A stretch of 64,000 nucleotides of DNA from Vulcanimicrobiota bacterium (GCA_017307785.1 JAFKGI010000042.1:1-64000); one strand, 5' to 3'. Positions 34,812-45,396 are shown, counted from the first letter of the stretch. Program-made: numbers and translations. The notes: generated from the letters alone by a model not told the origin.

Positions 34812-36210
34812 GACTGGCGGCTTTGCGCCCACGGGTGTCGGCGCCGCTACGGGCGTCGGCATTGCGCCTACCGGTGTCGGCGCCGCTACGGGTTTCGGAA
34901 TTGCGCCCACCGGTGTCGGCATTGCGCCCACCGGTGTCGGCATTGCACCCACCGGTGTCGGCGCCGCGACGGGTTTCGGAATTGCGCCCACCGGTGTCGG
35001 CATTGCGCCCACTGGTGCCGGCGCGCCCACGGGTGTCGGCGAAGCCACGGGTTCCGGCGCAGCCACGGGTGTCGGAATTGCGCCTACCGGTCCCGGCGCG
35101 CCTACCGGTGTCGGCGCAAGCAGGGGTCTCGGCATTGCGCCTACCGGTGTCGGCGCAGCCACGGGTGTCGGAATTGCGCCTACCGGTCCCGGCGCGCCTA
35201 CCGGTGTCGGCGCAAGCACGGGCGTCGGCATTGCGCCTACTGGTGCCGGCGCGCTCACGGGTGTCGGCATTGCACCCACCGGTGTCGGCGCAAGCACGGG
35301 TTCCGGAAATGCGCCCACTGGTGGCGGCGCCGTTACGGGTGTCGGCATTGCGCCTACCGGTGTCGGCGCGCTCACGGGTGTCGGCATTGTGCTCACCGGT
35401 GTCGGCGCAAGCACGGGTTCCGGCAATGCACCCACCGGTGTCGGCGCCGCTACGGGTTCCGGCATTGCGCCTACCGGTGTCGGCGCTACGGGTTTCGGCA
35501 TTGCGCCCACTGGTGCCGGCGCGCCCACGGGTGTCTGCGAAGCGACGGGTTCCGGCGCAGCCACGGGTATCGGAATTGCGCCTACCGGTCTCGGCGCGCC
35601 TACCGGTGTCGGCGCAAGCACGGGCGTCGGCATTGCGCCTACTGGTGCCGGCGCGCTCACGGGTGTCGGCATTGCACCCACCGGTGTCGGGGCAAGCACG
35701 GGTTCCGGAAATGCGCCCACTGGTGGCGGCGCAGCCACGTGTGTCGGCGCGCTTACCGGTGTCGGCGCGCCCACGGGTGTCGGCGCAAGCACGGGTTCCG
35801 GAAATGCGCCCACAGGTGTCGGCGAAGCCACGGGTTCTGGCGCAGCCACGGGTGTCGGATTTGCGCCTACTGGTCCCGGCGCGCCTACCGGTGTCGGCGC
35901 AAGCACGGGTGTCGGCATTGCACCCACCGGTGTCGGCGCTGCTACGGGTTTCGGAATTGCGCCTACCGGTGTCGGCGCAGCCACGGGTGTCGGCATTGCA
36001 CCCACCGGTGTCGGCGCAAGCACGGGTTCCGGAAATGCGCCCACGGGTTCCGGCGCAGCCACGGGTGTCGGCATTGCGCCTACCGGTGTCGGCGCCGCTA
36101 CGGGTTTCGGCAATGCGCCTACCGGTGTCGGAATTGCGCCTACCGGTGTCGGCGCGCTCACGCGTTTCGGCATTGCGCTTACCGGTGTCGCCGCGCTTAG
36201 GAGTGGCGGC
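34812..36210. repeat. repeat family B, array 1: 18/21 bp units
   Basis: About 1.4 kb of short units, each with a core like ACCGGTGTCGG or ACGGGTGTCGG followed by either GCGCCGCT-type (18 bp unit) or CATTGCGCCC-type (21 bp unit) spacers; roughly 70 units. The units contain palindromes such as CACCGGTG and GGCGCGCC. Because 18 and 21 are multiples of three, several frames stay open on both strands. None has a supported start, so I call no gene. The array begins after a terminator and ends about 100 bases before the RND operon. Confidence 0.9.
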
Positions 36211-36312
36211 GTGGCGTGATGGGCCGGGGTGGGGGATGTCTGCGCGTTAAGGTTCTTCTTAAGTGAAAGAAAAGACAGTTTAGTAGGTTCGTCCCGGTGG
36301 GAGACAGGAGAG
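36211..36312 (+). promoter_or_regulatory. probable control region of the RND operon
   Basis: Between the repeat array and the adaptor gene lies an ordinary-looking AT-richer stretch with an inverted repeat TTAAG-6-CTTAA at 36247-36262 and an AGGAG just before the ATG. The dyad could be an operator, but no regulator gene is adjacent. Confidence 0.3.
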
Positions 36313-37746
36313 ATGTCCGATGGTCCTAAACCGGTTCGACGCGCGGCTCGCGTCGGTTGCGCTCTGATAGCGCTTGTTTTCCTCGTCGGAGGAGTGATGG
36401 CGGCCCAGCGTTTGTCTGGGCGCAACAAGAAGCGCGATCAGCGCCCCAATCGCCCGGTCCCGGTGACCGTGGCCAATGTCGAGAAGCGCTCGATTCCGGT
36501 GGAGATTCACGTGGTGGGGAGTGTGGCTCCGTTTTCGACCGTGCCCATTACGGCCCAGATCGGGGGGCAGCTGCAGCGGGTGTTTTTCCGGCAGGGCGAC
36601 TTTGTGCGCCAGGGGCAGCCGCTTTTCGCCATCGATCCGCGTCCGCAGCAGGCGGCGGTGGCCCAGAATCAGGCTCAGGTGGAGCGGGACCAGGCGGCGG
36701 TGGCTCAAAATCAGGCCAACCTGTATCGCGATCAGAACCTGGTGGAGCAGGCGCGGGGGGCGGTGGCCGCCAATCGCGCCGCCGTCGATCAGGCGCGGGC
36801 CAACCTCAAGCGCGATGAGGCGCAACAGCACTTTGCCCAGGACGAGGCTCTGCGCTACCGCAATCTGGTGCGCAATGGCTACGTCACCATGGAGCAGGCT
36901 CAGCAGTATTCCACCAACTCGACCGCCTATGAGTCGACGATTGAGGCTGATCGGGCCGCCCTGCGTAGCGCCGAGGCCAACTATCAGTCGGCCGTGGCCC
37001 AGATGAAGGGGCAGCAGGCCACGCTGCTGGCCGATCATGCGGCCGTGCGCAGCGCTCAGGCCACGGTGCGCTCCAGTCAGGCCAGCGTGGAATCAGTCGA
37101 AGTGCAGCTGCAGTATGCTTCCATCAACTCGCCCATTACCGGCCGCACCGGCACGCTCAACGTGCACGAGGGCTCGATTGTGCGGGCTAACGACACCACC
37201 CCGCTGATCACCATCGACCAGATTCAGCCGATCTACGTTTCCTTTGCCGTTCCCGAGAAGTATCTGCCCGAGATTCAGGCGCGTCAGCAGTCCGGTTTGA
37301 CGGTGACAGCGCGACTGGCCGAGGTGGAGGGGCCGCCCGAGGTGGGGCGGGTGACCTTTATCGAGAACACGGTGGATAACACCACCGGCACCATTTTGCT
37401 GCGGGCCACTTTTCCCAATCCGCAGCGTCGGCTGTGGCCGGGGCAATTCGTCAATGTGACCCTGCTGCTGCACAACAAGGCCAACTGTCTGGTGCTGCCT
37501 TCGCAGGCGGTGCAGCCGGGGCAACAGGGTGACCTGGTCTTCGTGATCAAGAAGGACAACACGGCCGAGCCGCGCCCGGTCAAGGTCGACTTTACCTACC
37601 AGGATGTGAGCGTTCTCAGTCAGGGCGTGAAGGAAGGCGAGACGGTGGTGACCGACGGGCAGTTGTTGCTGACGCCGGGGGCCAACGTCACCATTCAGAA
37701 GCCCAAGGGAGAGCCCTCGCCCAAGCCCACGGGAACGGCTCGGTGA
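36313..37746 (+). CDS. RND efflux periplasmic adaptor (MdtA/AcrA-like)
   Basis: 477 residues from the ATG at 36313, preceded by AGGAG. N-terminal membrane helix (about 17-36). Lipoyl half-motifs (GSVAPFSTVPITAQIGGQL and SPITGRTGTLNVHEGSIV) flank an unusually long coiled coil rich in Ala, Gln and Asp. C-terminal beta-barrel domains contain the family's LLLHNKANCLVLPSQAV segment. It is the first gene of a four-gene operon and its stop overlaps the pump gene's GTG. The long coiled coil is a possible difference from standard adaptors. Confidence 0.93.
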   Translation: MSDGPKPVRRAARVGCALIALVFLVGGVMAAQRLSGRNKKRDQRPNRPVPVTVANVEKRSIPVEIHVVGSVAPFSTVPITAQIGGQLQRVFFRQGDFVRQGQPLFAIDPRPQQAAVAQNQAQVERDQAAVAQNQANLYRDQNLVEQARGAVAANRAAVDQARANLKRDEAQQHFAQDEALRYRNLVRNGYVTMEQAQQYSTNSTAYESTIEADRAALRSAEANYQSAVAQMKGQQATLLADHAAVRSAQATVRSSQASVESVEVQLQYASINSPITGRTGTLNVHEGSIVRANDTTPLITIDQIQPIYVSFAVPEKYLPEIQARQQSGLTVTARLAEVEGPPEVGRVTFIENTVDNTTGTILLRATFPNPQRRLWPGQFVNVTLLLHNKANCLVLPSQAVQPGQQGDLVFVIKKDNTAEPRPVKVDFTYQDVSVLSQGVKEGETVVTDGQLLLTPGANVTIQKPKGEPSPKPTGTAR

Positions 37747-40700
37747 ATCTCTCCCAGCCCTTTATTCTGCGCCCGGTGATGACCACACTGGTCATGATCG
37801 CCATTTTGCTGGCCGGAATCGTGGGCTTTCGTCTGCTGCCGATCGACAATTTGCCGCGGGTGGATTTTCCCACCCTGAGCGTGCAGGCCCAGTTGCCGGG
37901 AGCCAGTCCCGAGACCATGGCCACCACCGTGGCTACGGTGCTGGAACGGCAGTTTTCCACCGTCTCGGGCATCGACTCGATGAATTCCACCAGCGCCACC
38001 GGCATGACCACCATCACCCTGCAGTTCAACCTGGACCGCAATATCGATTCGGCCGCGCAGGACGTGCAGACGGCCATTTCCTCGGCCATTCCGCTGCTGC
38101 CGCCCATGCCGACCCGGCCTTTTTACCGCAAGGTGAACCCGGCCGATATGCCCATTCTCTATTTGCAAGTTTACTCGGACACGCTGCCCATTCGTCAGGT
38201 GGACGAATACGCCGAGACCTTGATTGCCCAGAGCATCTCCATGGTGGAGGGGGTGGCTCAGGTTAACGTCTTCGGCTCGCAGAAATACGCCGTACGCGTG
38301 CGCGTCGATCCGCGTAAGCTGGCGGCCACCAACACCAGCATTGACCAGGTTTCCAACGCCATCGCCAACGGCACCGTCAAGCTGCCCACGGGCGCTCTGC
38401 AGGGGCAGCACGGCTACTCCAATATTCAGTCCAATGACCAGCTGCTCAACGCCGAGGAGATGGCGCCGCTGATCGTCTCCACCAAAAACGGCGTGCCGGT
38501 GCGCCTTTCCCAGCTGGGCGAGGTGCAGGACAGCGTGGAGAACACGCTGGTGACCAACTTCACCAAGCACGGGCGCGCCATCGTGCTGGCCGTACAGCGC
38601 CAGCCGGGCACCAACGTGGTGCAGATCATCGACGACGTGCTGGCCAAGGTTCCGCAGCTGGAAAAGCAGCTGCCCGCCTCGGTGCACATGGACGTTCTTT
38701 TCGACCGCTCGGTCAACATTCGCGAGTCGGTGCGCGACGTAGAGTTCACGCTGGGCATTACCATCGTGCTGGTGGTGCTGGTGATCGCAGCCTTTCTGCG
38801 CAACTGGCGAGCCACTCTGATCTCCAGTCTGTCCTTGCCGACCTCGCTGCTGGGCACCACCGCCGCTATGGCCGTGCTCAGCTACAGCCTGGACGATATG
38901 TCCTTGATGGCCCTGACTCTGTGCGTGGGTTTTGTGGTGGACGACGCCATCGTGGTGCTGGAGAGCATCGTGCGCCATCTGGAGATGGGGGCCGATCCGC
39001 ATACGGCCGCGCTGGAGGGGACGCGCGAGGTCAGCTTTACGATTTTGTCCATGACCTTATCGCTGGTGGCGGTATTCATTCCGCTGCTGTTTCTGCCGGG
39101 GTTGATCGGACGTCTGTTTCGAGAGTTTGCCGTCACCATGGCGGCCAGTATTCTGATCAGCGGCTTTGTCTCGCTGACGCTCACGCCTATGCTGTGCAGC
39201 AAGTTTCTCAAGCACGAGAAGAAGAGTAAGCCCAGCTTCTTTGAGGAGCTTTTTGATGAGGCCCTGGAGTGGTATGACCGGGCTCTGCATATCGTGCTTC
39301 GCCATCGCTGGGTGACGCTGATCGGCTCGGTGTTGCTGGTGTTTCTCACCGGCTGGCTGGCGGTGGTGTGTCCCAAGGGCTTTATTCCGGGGGCCGACAC
39401 CGGGCAGATTTTCGGCAATACCGAGGCTTTTCAGAGCATTTCTTTCGACGACATGAAGCGGCACCAGCGCGAGTTTTCCAAGATTTTGGACAAGGAACCC
39501 ACCATTCGCAACTTCATGTCGGCCATCGGTTCTTCTCCGATGGGAGCCAGCGGACTGAACCAGGGGCGCGTGGTGATCGCGTTGCAGCCGCGCAACAAGC
39601 GCAAGCTGACGGCCGATCAGATCATTCAGAAGTTACGCCGCGAAACGGCCAATATTCCCGGAATGAAACTGTATATGCAGAATCCGCCGGCCATTCGCAT
39701 GGGGGGTCAGTCCACCAAGGGATCGTACCAGGTGACGCTGCAGGGCACCGACCTTTTCCAGCTTTACCAGAGCGTGAAAGCGATGCAGGAAGCCATCAAG
39801 GCTATCCCGGGCGTGCAGGATCCGACCACCGACGTCAATCCCAGCAGTTTGCAGGCTTATATTAAGATCAATCGCGACAAAGCTTCCAGCCTGGGGCTGA
39901 CCACCCGCCAGATCGATCAGGCGCTGTCTTCGGCTTATGGCACCAAGCAGGTCTCCACTCTTTATACCGACACCAACGAATACAAGGTAATTCTGGAGGT
40001 GCTGCCCGAGTTTGGCACTGATCCCAACGAGTTGCCTCACCTGTATGTGCGCAGCAACAGCGGCCAGCAGATTCCCCTGAGCACCTTTGCCACCATCAAG
40101 AAGCGCGTGGGTCCGCTGACAGTGACCCATCTGGGCCAACTGCCCTCGGCCACCCTGTCCTTCAACTTGACGCCGGGCGCGTCGTTGGGGACCGTGGTGG
40201 AGAAGATCGAAGAGGTATCGCGCCAAACGCTGCCGGCCAACATCACCGCTTCTTTTCAGGGACAGGCCCAGGCTTTTCAATCGGCCATTCAGGAAATGCT
40301 GGTGCTGTTGGTGGTGGCGGTGCTGGTGATTTACATCGTGCTGGGCATTCTCTACGAGAGCTTCGCGCATCCGTTTACGATTCTGACCGGGCTGCCCTCG
40401 GCCGGACTGGGGGCGCTGCTGACGCTGATGATTTTCGGCAAGGACCTGGACGTCTACGCCTTTTTGGGCCTGATTTTGCTGGTGGGCATCGTGAAGAAGA
40501 ACGCCATCATGATGGTGGACCACGCGCTGGAGTGCGAGCGTAAACAGGAGATGGCGCCGGATCAGGCCATCCACGAAGCCTGTCTGGTGCGCTTCCGCCC
40601 GATCATGATGACCACCTTGGCGGCCATCATGGGCAGCATTCCGTTGGCCTCGGGTCTGGGGGCCGGCGGGGAAGCCCGTCAGTCGCTGGGCCTGGCCGTG

Positions 40701-40832
40701 CTGGGAGGACTGATCATCTCGCAGCTCCTGACTCTCTTTATCACTCCCGTCATCTATGTCTACATCGACGAGTATTTCGGGTCCAATCCGCGCAAGCTGT
40801 CGCGCTTTATGAAATGGGCGGGTCGCAAATGA
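37743..40832 (+). CDS. RND efflux pump inner-membrane subunit 1 (MdtB-like)
   Basis: 1029 residues from a GTG overlapping the adaptor's stop. Full-length HAE1-type RND protein: 12 helices in two repeats, first helix region MNLSQPFILRPVMTTLVM, the helix-4 motif GFVVDDAIVVLE with the paired Asp proton relay, and GIVKKNAIMMVDHA in helix 10. It exports hydrophobic compounds using proton flow. An adaptor followed by two different RND subunits is the mdtABC layout, in which subunits form mixed trimers. Confidence 0.95.
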   Translation: MNLSQPFILRPVMTTLVMIAILLAGIVGFRLLPIDNLPRVDFPTLSVQAQLPGASPETMATTVATVLERQFSTVSGIDSMNSTSATGMTTITLQFNLDRNIDSAAQDVQTAISSAIPLLPPMPTRPFYRKVNPADMPILYLQVYSDTLPIRQVDEYAETLIAQSISMVEGVAQVNVFGSQKYAVRVRVDPRKLAATNTSIDQVSNAIANGTVKLPTGALQGQHGYSNIQSNDQLLNAEEMAPLIVSTKNGVPVRLSQLGEVQDSVENTLVTNFTKHGRAIVLAVQRQPGTNVVQIIDDVLAKVPQLEKQLPASVHMDVLFDRSVNIRESVRDVEFTLGITIVLVVLVIAAFLRNWRATLISSLSLPTSLLGTTAAMAVLSYSLDDMSLMALTLCVGFVVDDAIVVLESIVRHLEMGADPHTAALEGTREVSFTILSMTLSLVAVFIPLLFLPGLIGRLFREFAVTMAASILISGFVSLTLTPMLCSKFLKHEKKSKPSFFEELFDEALEWYDRALHIVLRHRWVTLIGSVLLVFLTGWLAVVCPKGFIPGADTGQIFGNTEAFQSISFDDMKRHQREFSKILDKEPTIRNFMSAIGSSPMGASGLNQGRVVIALQPRNKRKLTADQIIQKLRRETANIPGMKLYMQNPPAIRMGGQSTKGSYQVTLQGTDLFQLYQSVKAMQEAIKAIPGVQDPTTDVNPSSLQAYIKINRDKASSLGLTTRQIDQALSSAYGTKQVSTLYTDTNEYKVILEVLPEFGTDPNELPHLYVRSNSGQQIPLSTFATIKKRVGPLTVTHLGQLPSATLSFNLTPGASLGTVVEKIEEVSRQTLPANITASFQGQAQAFQSAIQEMLVLLVVAVLVIYIVLGILYESFAHPFTILTGLPSAGLGALLTLMIFGKDLDVYAFLGLILLVGIVKKNAIMMVDHALECERKQEMAPDQAIHEACLVRFRPIMMTTLAAIMGSIPLASGLGAGGEARQSLGLAVLGGLIISQLLTLFITPVIYVYIDEYFGSNPRKLSRFMKWAGRK

Positions 40833-43800
40833 GCAACCTCTTTATTCTGCGGCCGGTCATGACGTGTCTGACCATGTTCGCCATTCTACTGTTCGGTCTG
40901 ATCGGTTTTCGCACGCTGCCCATCAACGCGCTGCCCAACGTGGACTTTCCCACCCTGGTGGTGGGGGCTTCTTTGCCGGGGGCTTCGCCGGAAACCATGG
41001 CGGCGGCGGTGGCCACGCCTTTGGAGAAGAATTTCTCGACCATCGCCGGTATCCAGTCGATGTCCTCGTCGAGTTCGTTGGGCAACACCACCATCACCCT
41101 GCAGTTCAACCTGGATCGCAGCATCGATGCGGCCGCGCAGGACGTGCAGGGAGCCATCACTACTTCGGCTCCGCTACTGCCGCCCAACATGCCGGCTCCG
41201 CCTTCGTACCAGAAGGTGAACCCGGCCGTGCAGCCGGTGCTTTATTTGGCGGTGGAATCCGACAGTCTGCCGCTTTCGCAGGTGGATGAATACGCCGAGG
41301 TCTATCTGGCTCAGCATCTGTCGATGATCAGCGGCGTGGCTCAGGTGCAGGTTTTCGGCCAGCAGAAATACGCCGTGCGCGCGCAGCTGAACCCCAACGC
41401 GCTGGCCATTCGCCAGATCGGTCTGGACGATGTGGCCAACGCCATTACCTCGGGCAACGTCAAGGAGCCGACCGGCTCGCTGTATGGGAATTTTCTGTCT
41501 TTTCAGGTGCAGACCAACGACCAGTTGACCAACGCGGCCGCCTATCGCGACCTGGTGGTGACCTATCGCAACGGGGCGCCGGTGCGGCTGAAGGACCTGG
41601 GCGACATCAAGGACAGCGTGCAAAACGACAAGGTGGCCGCCTGGATTGGCGGCAAGCGCGCCATTTTGCTGGGAATTCAGCGCCAGCCGGGCACCAACAC
41701 GGTGAAAGTGGTGGACGACATTCGCGCGGCCATGCCCGATTTGCAGCGCAAGATTCCGGCGGCCGCGCGCGTGAGCATTCTGTATGACGCTTCGCAGTCG
41801 GTGCGCGAATCGGTGAAGGACGTGGAGCTGACCTTGCTCTTCACGATTGCACTGGTGGTGGGCGTGATTTACCTGTTTCTGCGCAATCTGTCGGCCACCA
41901 TCATCGCCACCCTGGCCCTGCCGATGTCGCTGGTGGGCACCTTCGCGGCCATGTCTTTGCTGGGATTTTCGCTGAACAATTTGACCCTGATGGCCTTGAC
42001 CCTGAGCGTGGGCTTTGTGGTGGACGACGCCATCGTGGTGCTGGAGAATATCGTGCGCCACATGGAGGAAGGCGAGGAGCGTTTCAAAGCGGCTCAGAAG
42101 GGGGCGGGCGAAATCGGCTTTACGATTTTGTCCATGACTTTGTCGCTGGTGGCCGTGTTCATCCCGATTCTCTTTATGAGCGGTTTGATCGGGCGTTTGT
42201 TCCGCGAGTTCGCGGTCACCATTTCGGTGGCCATTCTGGTGTCGGGCTTTGTTTCTTTGAGTTTGACGCCCATGCTGTGCAGTCGCTTTCTGCGGCCGCC
42301 CTCCGAGAACAAGAATAGCTGGAGCGAGCGCATTTTTGACGCCTGGTTGCGGGCTTACGACTGGAGTTTGAGCCTGGTGCTGGGCAACAAGCTGCTGACC
42401 ATTGCCGTGTCGTTGGTGCTGTTGGTGGCCACCGCCTGGATGTTTGACCTGGTGCCCAAAGGCTTTATGCCGCCGGAAGATACCGGCCAGATTCTGGCTT
42501 ACACCGAGGCTTCGCAGGCGATTTCTTTCGAGTCTATGTCCAAGCATCAGCAGGCTCTGTCGGAGCGCATTCGCCAGGTGCCGGAGGTGGAGAACGTGAT
42601 GTCGGCGGTGGGGTCGGGGGGCGCGGCCGCTACCGGCAATCAGGGTGTGATGCAGATTTACCTGAAGTCCGGCCACCGCAAAACGGCCAACCAGGTGCTG
42701 GCCGAGTTGCGCCCTCTGGCCGAAGCCGAGCCGGGCATTCGCGCTTACTTTCAGGTGCCGCCTACCATCAACATCGGCGGTCAGGTGACTAAATCGCTTT
42801 ACCAGTACACGTTGCAGGCGCTGGACCGGGACGAGCTTTACAAGGCGGCCGACGCTTTGGAAGACCGGCTGCGCCAGATTCCCGGTTTGATCGACGTGAC
42901 CAGCGACGTGCAGATTTCCGCGCCCCAGGTGTTCGTCAAAGTCAATCGCGACAAGGCTTCGATTCTGGGAGTGACGGCTCAGCAGATCGATAATTCGCTG
43001 GGCAACGCCTACGCCAATACGCAGAGTTCCACCATTTACTCGCCCACCAACGAGTATTGGGTGATCGTGGAAGTGATGCCGCAGTTTTATCGGGCCCCGG
43101 AGCTGCTCAAGCGGCTTTACGTGCACTCGATCAGCGGCAAGCTGATTCCGCTGGACACCATCGCCCAGCTGTTGCGCGATGTTTCGCCGCTGCAGGTGGC
43201 TCACCAGGGTCAGCTGCCTTCGGCCACGGTCTCTTTCAGTCTAGATCCGCATACTTCGTTGGGCACGGCACTGACCGAGGTGCGTCAGGCGGCTCAGGAA
43301 GTTCTACCCGAGACGGTGTCCGGCAACCTGAGCGGCACGGCCCTGGAATTTGAGGATTCGTTCCAGGGGATGCTGATTTTGCTGGTGCTGGCCGTGCTGG
43401 TGATTTACATCGTGCTGGGCATTTTGTATGAGAGCTTCATTCATCCGCTGACCATTCTGGCCGGTTTGCCCTCGGCCGGGCTGGGGGCGCTGCTGACGCT
43501 GCTGGTGTTTGGGATGGAGCTGGACGTCTATGGCTTTTTGGGCCTGATTATGTTGCTAGGAATCGTGAAGAAGAACGCCATTATGATGATTGATTTTGCG
43601 CTGAGTCAGGAGCGCGAAGGGGGAAAGAGCGCCGAGGAATCCATCAAGGAGGCCTGTCTGGTGCGCTTCCGCCCGATTATGATGACCACCATGGCGGCCC
43701 TGATGGGAGCGCTGCCCATCGCTTTGGGACTGGGAGCGGGCGCCGAATCGCGCCAGCCGCTGGGGCTGACGGTGGTGGGCGGTCTGATGGTGTCGCAGCT

Positions 43801-43879
43801 GCTGACCCTTTATATTACGCCGGTGGTCTACATCTACTTCGATAACTTCCAGCGCTGGCTATCCGGGAGGCCGGCATGA
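40829..43879 (+). CDS. RND efflux pump inner-membrane subunit 2 (MdtC-like)
   Basis: 1016 residues from the ATG that overlaps the previous stop (ATGA). It has the same architecture as its neighbour, with GFVVDDAIVVLEN and GIVKKNAIMMIDFA, but the two differ through most of their length, so they diverged long ago and probably have distinct roles in a mixed trimer, as in MdtBC. Its stop overlaps the TolC-family gene. Confidence 0.95.
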   Translation: MSNLFILRPVMTCLTMFAILLFGLIGFRTLPINALPNVDFPTLVVGASLPGASPETMAAAVATPLEKNFSTIAGIQSMSSSSSLGNTTITLQFNLDRSIDAAAQDVQGAITTSAPLLPPNMPAPPSYQKVNPAVQPVLYLAVESDSLPLSQVDEYAEVYLAQHLSMISGVAQVQVFGQQKYAVRAQLNPNALAIRQIGLDDVANAITSGNVKEPTGSLYGNFLSFQVQTNDQLTNAAAYRDLVVTYRNGAPVRLKDLGDIKDSVQNDKVAAWIGGKRAILLGIQRQPGTNTVKVVDDIRAAMPDLQRKIPAAARVSILYDASQSVRESVKDVELTLLFTIALVVGVIYLFLRNLSATIIATLALPMSLVGTFAAMSLLGFSLNNLTLMALTLSVGFVVDDAIVVLENIVRHMEEGEERFKAAQKGAGEIGFTILSMTLSLVAVFIPILFMSGLIGRLFREFAVTISVAILVSGFVSLSLTPMLCSRFLRPPSENKNSWSERIFDAWLRAYDWSLSLVLGNKLLTIAVSLVLLVATAWMFDLVPKGFMPPEDTGQILAYTEASQAISFESMSKHQQALSERIRQVPEVENVMSAVGSGGAAATGNQGVMQIYLKSGHRKTANQVLAELRPLAEAEPGIRAYFQVPPTINIGGQVTKSLYQYTLQALDRDELYKAADALEDRLRQIPGLIDVTSDVQISAPQVFVKVNRDKASILGVTAQQIDNSLGNAYANTQSSTIYSPTNEYWVIVEVMPQFYRAPELLKRLYVHSISGKLIPLDTIAQLLRDVSPLQVAHQGQLPSATVSFSLDPHTSLGTALTEVRQAAQEVLPETVSGNLSGTALEFEDSFQGMLILLVLAVLVIYIVLGILYESFIHPLTILAGLPSAGLGALLTLLVFGMELDVYGFLGLIMLLGIVKKNAIMMIDFALSQEREGGKSAEESIKEACLVRFRPIMMTTMAALMGALPIALGLGAGAESRQPLGLTVVGGLMVSQLLTLYITPVVYIYFDNFQRWLSGRPA

Positions 43880-45396
43880 AGCTGTTGTGGCTGTTGGTGG
43901 TTTTGCTGGGGGCGGCGCCGGTGCCGCGCAAGAAGGTCCGCGTGGTTTCGCCGCCTTTGGTGCCCTTTCAGGTGCAGACGCGCGAGGCGGCTCCGCCCAT
44001 TCCGATCGAGCTGGCTCCGCCCGAGACCTGGCCGGCCGAGCTGGGAGCGCCGCTGACGTCCGATGAATGTGCCCGGCTGGCCCTGAATTATCAGGGCAAT
44101 GTGACCATTGCGGCCCATCAGATCGAGCAACAAAAGGGCGTGACCCAGGTGGCTCGGGCGCCTTATTTTCCCAATGTGTCGACTTCCACCACTTATTTGC
44201 ACACGCTGGTCAATGACCGCCTGTCGGGCAGCAATCAGGTGTCGGCCACGGTGACGCCGGCCAACAACACCATCGGCAGCAGTCTGACCGGCACCAACAA
44301 TACGAGCAGTATCGATAGCACCAACAACGCCAGCGGCGGTATCATCGGGTCGGGCGGCGTGAGCGTGTCCAATCCGGTCACGGTGTCGGCCAGTTTGCGT
44401 CAGATGATCTGGGACTTTGACCGCACCCGCTTTCAGGTGGCTCAGAGCAAGGAGCTGGAGGCGGCGGCCGCGGCCAATTATACGCAGGTCCAGTATGACA
44501 CCGTTTTCAACGTCAAGAACAGCTATTACAACTGGGTGCAGGCGGAGCGGCTGCTGGCCGTTTACCGCGGGAACATGGAGGCGCAGCGGCAGCATCTGGC
44601 CGAGGCCGAGGCGCGCTTTCGCCAGGGAATTGCTTTGCCCAGCGATGTGACCCAGGCCCAGACCAACGTTTCTTCGGCGGTGCTGAACGTGACGGCGGCG
44701 GACGTGAATGTGACCATCGCGCGCACGACTCTGGCCAATCAGATGGGGTTGGATCCGCGCATTCCGCTGCGGCCGTCTTTGGAATCGCACGAGAAGACAC
44801 CGGCCGTGGCCGATTCTCAGCAGCTGTTTGATTTGGCCCTGGAGAAGCGGCCCGAGCTGGCTTTTGCCGAGTCGGCGATTCGCGCCAATGTCTTTGCTAT
44901 CGAGGCGGCCCGGCGTGGCAATGCGCCCACGATTTCGGCCAATATTCAGTATGTGGCCTTTGGGGACCGGTTTTATCCGAATCAGACGACCTTGAACTTT
45001 CTGCTGACTTTGAGCTGGAATCCGTTTGACGGTGGTTTGACGGCGGGGCGGGTGAAGCAGGCCGAGGAGACGCTGAGCATTTCGCGGGTGCAGCTGGAGA
45101 CGTACCGCAATCAGGTGATTATGGAAGTGTCCCAGGCGTTTGCCAATCTGCGCGGGGCGGAGCAGCGGGTGATGACTTCGGAGCTGCAGGTGGCCAGTGC
45201 CCAGGCGACTTTGGACATTGCGGCGGCGCGCTATCGGGCCGGGTTGGGGACGTTTTTGGAGCTGGTGGACGCGCAGCAGGCGGCGTTGCAGTCGGGCATC
45301 AATCGGGTGACGGCCCAGTTGGGGCTGGAGCAGATGCGGGCCACGATGAACCACGCGCTGGGGGTGCCGCTGGTGGAGACCCGGGCGCCGCTTTAG
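43876..45396 (+). CDS. TolC family outer-membrane efflux channel
   Basis: 506 residues, ATG overlapping the pump gene's stop. Signal peptide at 1-16 followed by a basic and proline-rich region. Two OEP repeats are visible, with the paired ALNYQGNVTIAAHQIE and AEARFRQGIALPSDVTQAQ helices and the later PELAFAESAIRAN and VSQAFANLRGAEQ stretches. A Asn/Ser/Thr-rich insertion of about 45 residues (SNQVSATVTPANNTIGSS region) would lie at the outer loops. It is the exit duct for the pump encoded upstream and may also serve the MacAB-like exporter. Its stop codon lies inside the first unit of repeat array A2. Confidence 0.92.
   Translation: MKLLWLLVVLLGAAPVPRKKVRVVSPPLVPFQVQTREAAPPIPIELAPPETWPAELGAPLTSDECARLALNYQGNVTIAAHQIEQQKGVTQVARAPYFPNVSTSTTYLHTLVNDRLSGSNQVSATVTPANNTIGSSLTGTNNTSSIDSTNNASGGIIGSGGVSVSNPVTVSASLRQMIWDFDRTRFQVAQSKELEAAAAANYTQVQYDTVFNVKNSYYNWVQAERLLAVYRGNMEAQRQHLAEAEARFRQGIALPSDVTQAQTNVSSAVLNVTAADVNVTIARTTLANQMGLDPRIPLRPSLESHEKTPAVADSQQLFDLALEKRPELAFAESAIRANVFAIEAARRGNAPTISANIQYVAFGDRFYPNQTTLNFLLTLSWNPFDGGLTAGRVKQAEETLSISRVQLETYRNQVIMEVSQAFANLRGAEQRVMTSELQVASAQATLDIAAARYRAGLGTFLELVDAQQAALQSGINRVTAQLGLEQMRATMNHALGVPLVETRAPL

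Noticed and set aside
34823..36250. + strand open frames through the same array, including a TGVG-type frame at 35389-36219
   Set aside because: Several frames are open at once because the period is a multiple of three; none starts with a ribosome binding site, and the frames change sense at the array ends.
34536..36428. Minus-strand 630-codon PTPVGA-repeat frame
   Set aside because: It spans an unrelated real gene and a terminator at its end, and its repeats come from the 18/21 bp units. No start or ribosome site is supported.
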